Shown here: piece by piece, positions 61,755 to 64,000 of the stretch
Layout of the letters: the number at the start of each line of letters is the position of its first letter
Position numbering within the stretch: the first letter of the stretch is position 1
Origin: Leadbetterella sp035299025
GTDB lineage: Bacteria > Bacteroidota > Bacteroidia > Cytophagales > Spirosomataceae
Direction of reading: 5' to 3'
Length of the DNA: 64,000 nucleotides
Assembly: GCA_035299025.1 (NCBI GenBank)
Contig: DATGXK010000020.1
Span: forward strand, 135,733-199,732
The notes under the pieces: model-generated
Databases searched by the model: none
The model's input: the letters and a program-made list of their open reading frames with translations, nothing else
Told to the model about the DNA's origin: nothing
Translations under genes and position numbers: made by a program

Positions 61755-63014
61755 TTATTTGGCGGGTTCAATGATTTTGTAATTTCCACTGAGGTGCATC
61801 AAACTGAATAAATACATGAGTCCATCGAAGTAAGGGTCGAAATAACCATCTTCATAAGGTTCAAGTTTGGCATTCCAGATAGCTTTTACAAAATCGTTGC
61901 TCTCTTTTCCTTTATTTATGAGGGCAGTTGTAGCGGCAGTAGAAACCAAGCCAATTGAGTGACGGAGTTTTTTGACTGGGCCAGCTTGCAAAATAAATTC
62001 TGGTTTTGAGCCGTCGAGATTAAACTGGTCGTCATACGTATCCAAACCTTTTGAGCGTAAAAAGTTTTGGAATCTTTTGGCATAATCCAATTGCCATTTT
62101 TTGTCTTTTCCGTACCAAGTATAATCCATCGCAATGTTCATCGGTACACGCCACGAATCATATCTAAAACCTGGCGGCATCCAACGAGTTGGGTGTGGGG
62201 CTCCACTAAATTCGGTGTAGTCTGAATTTAAGGCAGTTACTGGATGGCAAGCTCGGTGTAGAAATACTCTTGAAGTATCGGCACAAGCTTTGTAAAAATC
62301 TTCGTGTCCATCTTTTGCATATTTGGCCCAAATTTCATAAAAAGCTGGTAAGTGGTAAGATGGGTCAGTCCATTTATAGTTGGCTCCTTCTGGCACAAAA
62401 CTTATTTGTTTGGCATCGGTATTGATTACGTTGTAGATATTGCCTGTACCGTCTTTTTTCCACATATTGTCTAAAATACGGCGGGCTTCTTTGTAATAAT
62501 TGATGCCCGTATCGTTACCCCATTTATTGGAAGCAAACAAAAGGCTGGTTACAAAATAGAGTTCACCGTCAGAAGCTGAACCTTGTGAGTTTTTCTTTTT
62601 AGTTATGGGATTGATACTCCACGCAAAATACGCCTCTCTTGGCCCGCTTTGGTGCTGAGAATATTTAACTGCCCATCGCCAAATTTTATCAAATACCTCC
62701 TTTTTATTTAGTTGAACGGCCACCATCATGCCGTACGACATTCCTTCGGAACGTGCATCTTTGTTTTTTACATCAGAAACGTAAGCCAACGAGTCTTCTT
62801 CTTCAAAATATACTTTGTTTGGACCTTCAAAAACATCATAATATGCTTTTTGAAGTTTGGCGTCTATATCTTTTTGGCTATAACCCATTTCCTTGAATAC
62901 ATTTCTGTACTTAGGTTTTTGTGCATTTACTGTAAATGAACAAAAGAACAATAAACCTAAAAGACCGATTAGGCTTTTAGGTGTATTGTTAAATATGAAA
63001 TATGAAGAATTCAT
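61755..63014 (-). CDS. GH8 family xylanase (reducing-end xylose-releasing type)
   Basis: 419 residues with a long signal peptide ending at VNAQ. The GH8 (alpha/alpha)6 barrel contains RSEGMSYGMMVAVQL with the general acid Glu, the segment AYFAWSIN, and GSASDGELYFVTSLLFAS with a catalytic-region Asp. GH8 includes chitosanases, cellulases and exo-oligoxylanases; the similarity to reducing-end xylose-releasing enzymes and the arabinoxylan neighbours favour xylo-oligosaccharides. It lies 18 bp after the right-edge esterase and 31 bp before the two-domain esterase. Confidence 0.9.
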   Translation of the reverse strand: MNSSYFIFNNTPKSLIGLLGLLFFCSFTVNAQKPKYRNVFKEMGYSQKDIDAKLQKAYYDVFEGPNKVYFEEEDSLAYVSDVKNKDARSEGMSYGMMVAVQLNKKEVFDKIWRWAVKYSQHQSGPREAYFAWSINPITKKKNSQGSASDGELYFVTSLLFASNKWGNDTGINYYKEARRILDNMWKKDGTGNIYNVINTDAKQISFVPEGANYKWTDPSYHLPAFYEIWAKYAKDGHEDFYKACADTSRVFLHRACHPVTALNSDYTEFSGAPHPTRWMPPGFRYDSWRVPMNIAMDYTWYGKDKKWQLDYAKRFQNFLRSKGLDTYDDQFNLDGSKPEFILQAGPVKKLRHSIGLVSTAATTALINKGKESNDFVKAIWNAKLEPYEDGYFDPYFDGLMYLFSLMHLSGNYKIIEPAK

Positions 63015-63032
63015 GAATATTTTTTCAAGAAA

Positions 63033-64000
63033 TTAATTAAAAAGCTTCGGAGCCATTTGTAATAAACTGCGTCTCCAAGTTTGGAATTCGTGGGCTGTGC
63101 CTTCCGAAATGTATCCATCAACGTTAAAACCAGCACCTTTTAGTTCTTCGGTTGCCTTACGGATTCCATCTGGACGCTCTTTGCTGCCACAGCTCAAAAA
63201 GATGTATTTTGGTTTTGGTTTATCTTTGAAATCGGTTGAAGCGTAAGTTCCGCCACTCAAAAGACCATAATAATCAAATACTTCTGGTTTGTTCAAAGTG
63301 ATAGTTTTTGCTTCCATTCCACCCATCGAAAGGCCTGCCATTGCTCGTTTTTCTTTTTTAGCGATTGTTCTGAAATTGGCATCAACATAAGGAATCAATT
63401 CATCAACTAATACAGTTTGAAAACCATCAATCTTAAAATTACGCATTCCGCCCATTTTTATTTCGTTGGTCATTCCGTAAGTACACACAATGATGAACGG
63501 TTTGATTTTTCCATCGGCAATCAAATTATCCATAATCAAATTGGCTCTACCTTGGTTCATCCAAGCGGTTTCGTCTTCGCCCCAACCGTGTTGCAAGTAT
63601 AAAACTGGATATTTGTCTTTACCTTTTTCATAACTTGGTGGTGTGTAAACAAACGCTCTACGAGAGGTATTGGTGCTTGGAGAAGGGAATAAGATTTGCT
63701 GGACATTACCGTGAGGAACATTTTTGAGAGCATAAAAATCTTGGTCTTTAGCAGGAATTTCGATGCCACTTTCCCAACGAACTGAGCCGTAGTAGTTTAA
63801 TGTACCTGGGTCATTGAATTTTCCGCCGTCTATTTTAACATTATAATAGTGAAACCCTTCGTCCATAGGGCCATCTGTAGTTCCCATCCAAGTGCCATCT
63901 TCTGCTTTGGCGAGCTTTGTACCGCCACGTCCTCCCAAACCTAAACTCACTCTTACGCTATCGGCAGTAGGAGCAACGATTTTGAAGCGTGCATAACCCT
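63033..64000 (-). CDS. CE1-type esterase with N-terminal E-set domain (cut by window edge)
   Basis: The frame is open to the window edge, so the N-terminus is missing; a GTG at 63950 is internal. The visible part begins in an E-set domain (FKIVAPTADSVRVSLGLGG, then DEGFHYYNVKIDG). It continues into an alpha/beta hydrolase domain with YLQHGWGEDETAW, the nucleophile in GLSMGGMEAK, an acidic region CGSKERPDG and a His in GTAHEFQTW. It is related to the second half of the two-domain esterase nearby, consistent with duplication. It probably deesterifies hemicellulose. Confidence 0.88.
   Translation of the reverse strand, partial: GYARFKIVAPTADSVRVSLGLGGRGGTKLAKAEDGTWMGTTDGPMDEGFHYYNVKIDGGKFNDPGTLNYYGSVRWESGIEIPAKDQDFYALKNVPHGNVQQILFPSPSTNTSRRAFVYTPPSYEKGKDKYPVLYLQHGWGEDETAWMNQGRANLIMDNLIADGKIKPFIIVCTYGMTNEIKMGGMRNFKIDGFQTVLVDELIPYVDANFRTIAKKEKRAMAGLSMGGMEAKTITLNKPEVFDYYGLLSGGTYASTDFKDKPKPKYIFLSCGSKERPDGIRKATEELKGAGFNVDGYISEGTAHEFQTWRRSLLQMAPKLFN

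Overview
The window is about 64 kb of low-GC DNA from a member of the Bacteroidota, most likely a Cytophagales-type aerobe. Four things point there: a PorP/SprF protein beside a protein with a gliding-motility (CHU_C, type IX secretion) C-terminus; an alternative complex III (ActABCDEF) operon running into an aa3-type oxidase; Bacteroidota-type promoters (TTG, 19-20 bp, TAnnTTTG); and repeat families typical of the phylum. No rRNA, phage, insertion sequence or CRISPR array was seen. Nearly all genes look intact; two are cut by the window edges (recO at the left, a CE1-type esterase at the right). Layout, left to right. 1-18.7 kb is housekeeping and envelope: recO 3' end, plsY, a eukaryotic-type (GT3) glycogen synthase, ruvB, the CHU_C protein and divergent PorP/SprF gene, a DsbD-type thiol:disulfide reductase, an MFS permease, yifB/comM with an M28 peptidase, a secreted S9 peptidase and an OmpA-like porin with thrombospondin type 3 repeats. 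19.0-24.0 kb is a compact sugar-conversion cluster: a HUMPS-family aldolase/decarboxylase, a zinc-type alcohol dehydrogenase, an SDR, a TIM-barrel isomerase and a Tat-exported Gfo/Idh oxidoreductase; its substrate cannot be read from the sequence. 24.1-40.7 kb is a 16-gene respiratory supra-operon: ActA-F, then ctaC, ctaD, ctaA, ctaB, two subunit III genes, subunit IV, SCO, DUF420 and a small CxxC membrane protein. It has a consensus promoter upstream and an intrinsic terminator at the end. A second terminator-like hairpin with a U tail lies right after ctaD, over the annotated 5' end of ctaA. 40.8-47.9 kb holds tRNA-Cys(GCA), rpsA, an HNH endonuclease, smpB, hflX and a sugar MFS permease. Between smpB and hflX is a candidate independent non-coding RNA of about 144 nt with its own consensus promoter and terminator. 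48-64 kb is an L-arabinose/arabinoxylan locus: galM, an SSS sugar symporter, araD, araA, araB, a small membrane protein, a GH51 arabinofuranosidase, a GH127/146-type beta-L-arabinofuranosidase, a small secreted protein, a two-domain CE1 esterase, a GH8 xylanase and a second CE1 esterase. Together these would deesterify and cut arabinoxylan, release L-arabinose, import it and turn it into D-xylulose 5-phosphate. No SusC/SusD pair or regulator lies in the window; they may lie beyond the right edge. The observations most worth checking are the smpB-adjacent RNA, the araA-araD junction apparently rebuilt by two palindromic repeats, the ctaD/ctaA hairpin, the HUMPS cluster, and the GT3 glycogen synthase that keeps most of the eukaryotic glucose-6-phosphate-sensing arginine cluster.
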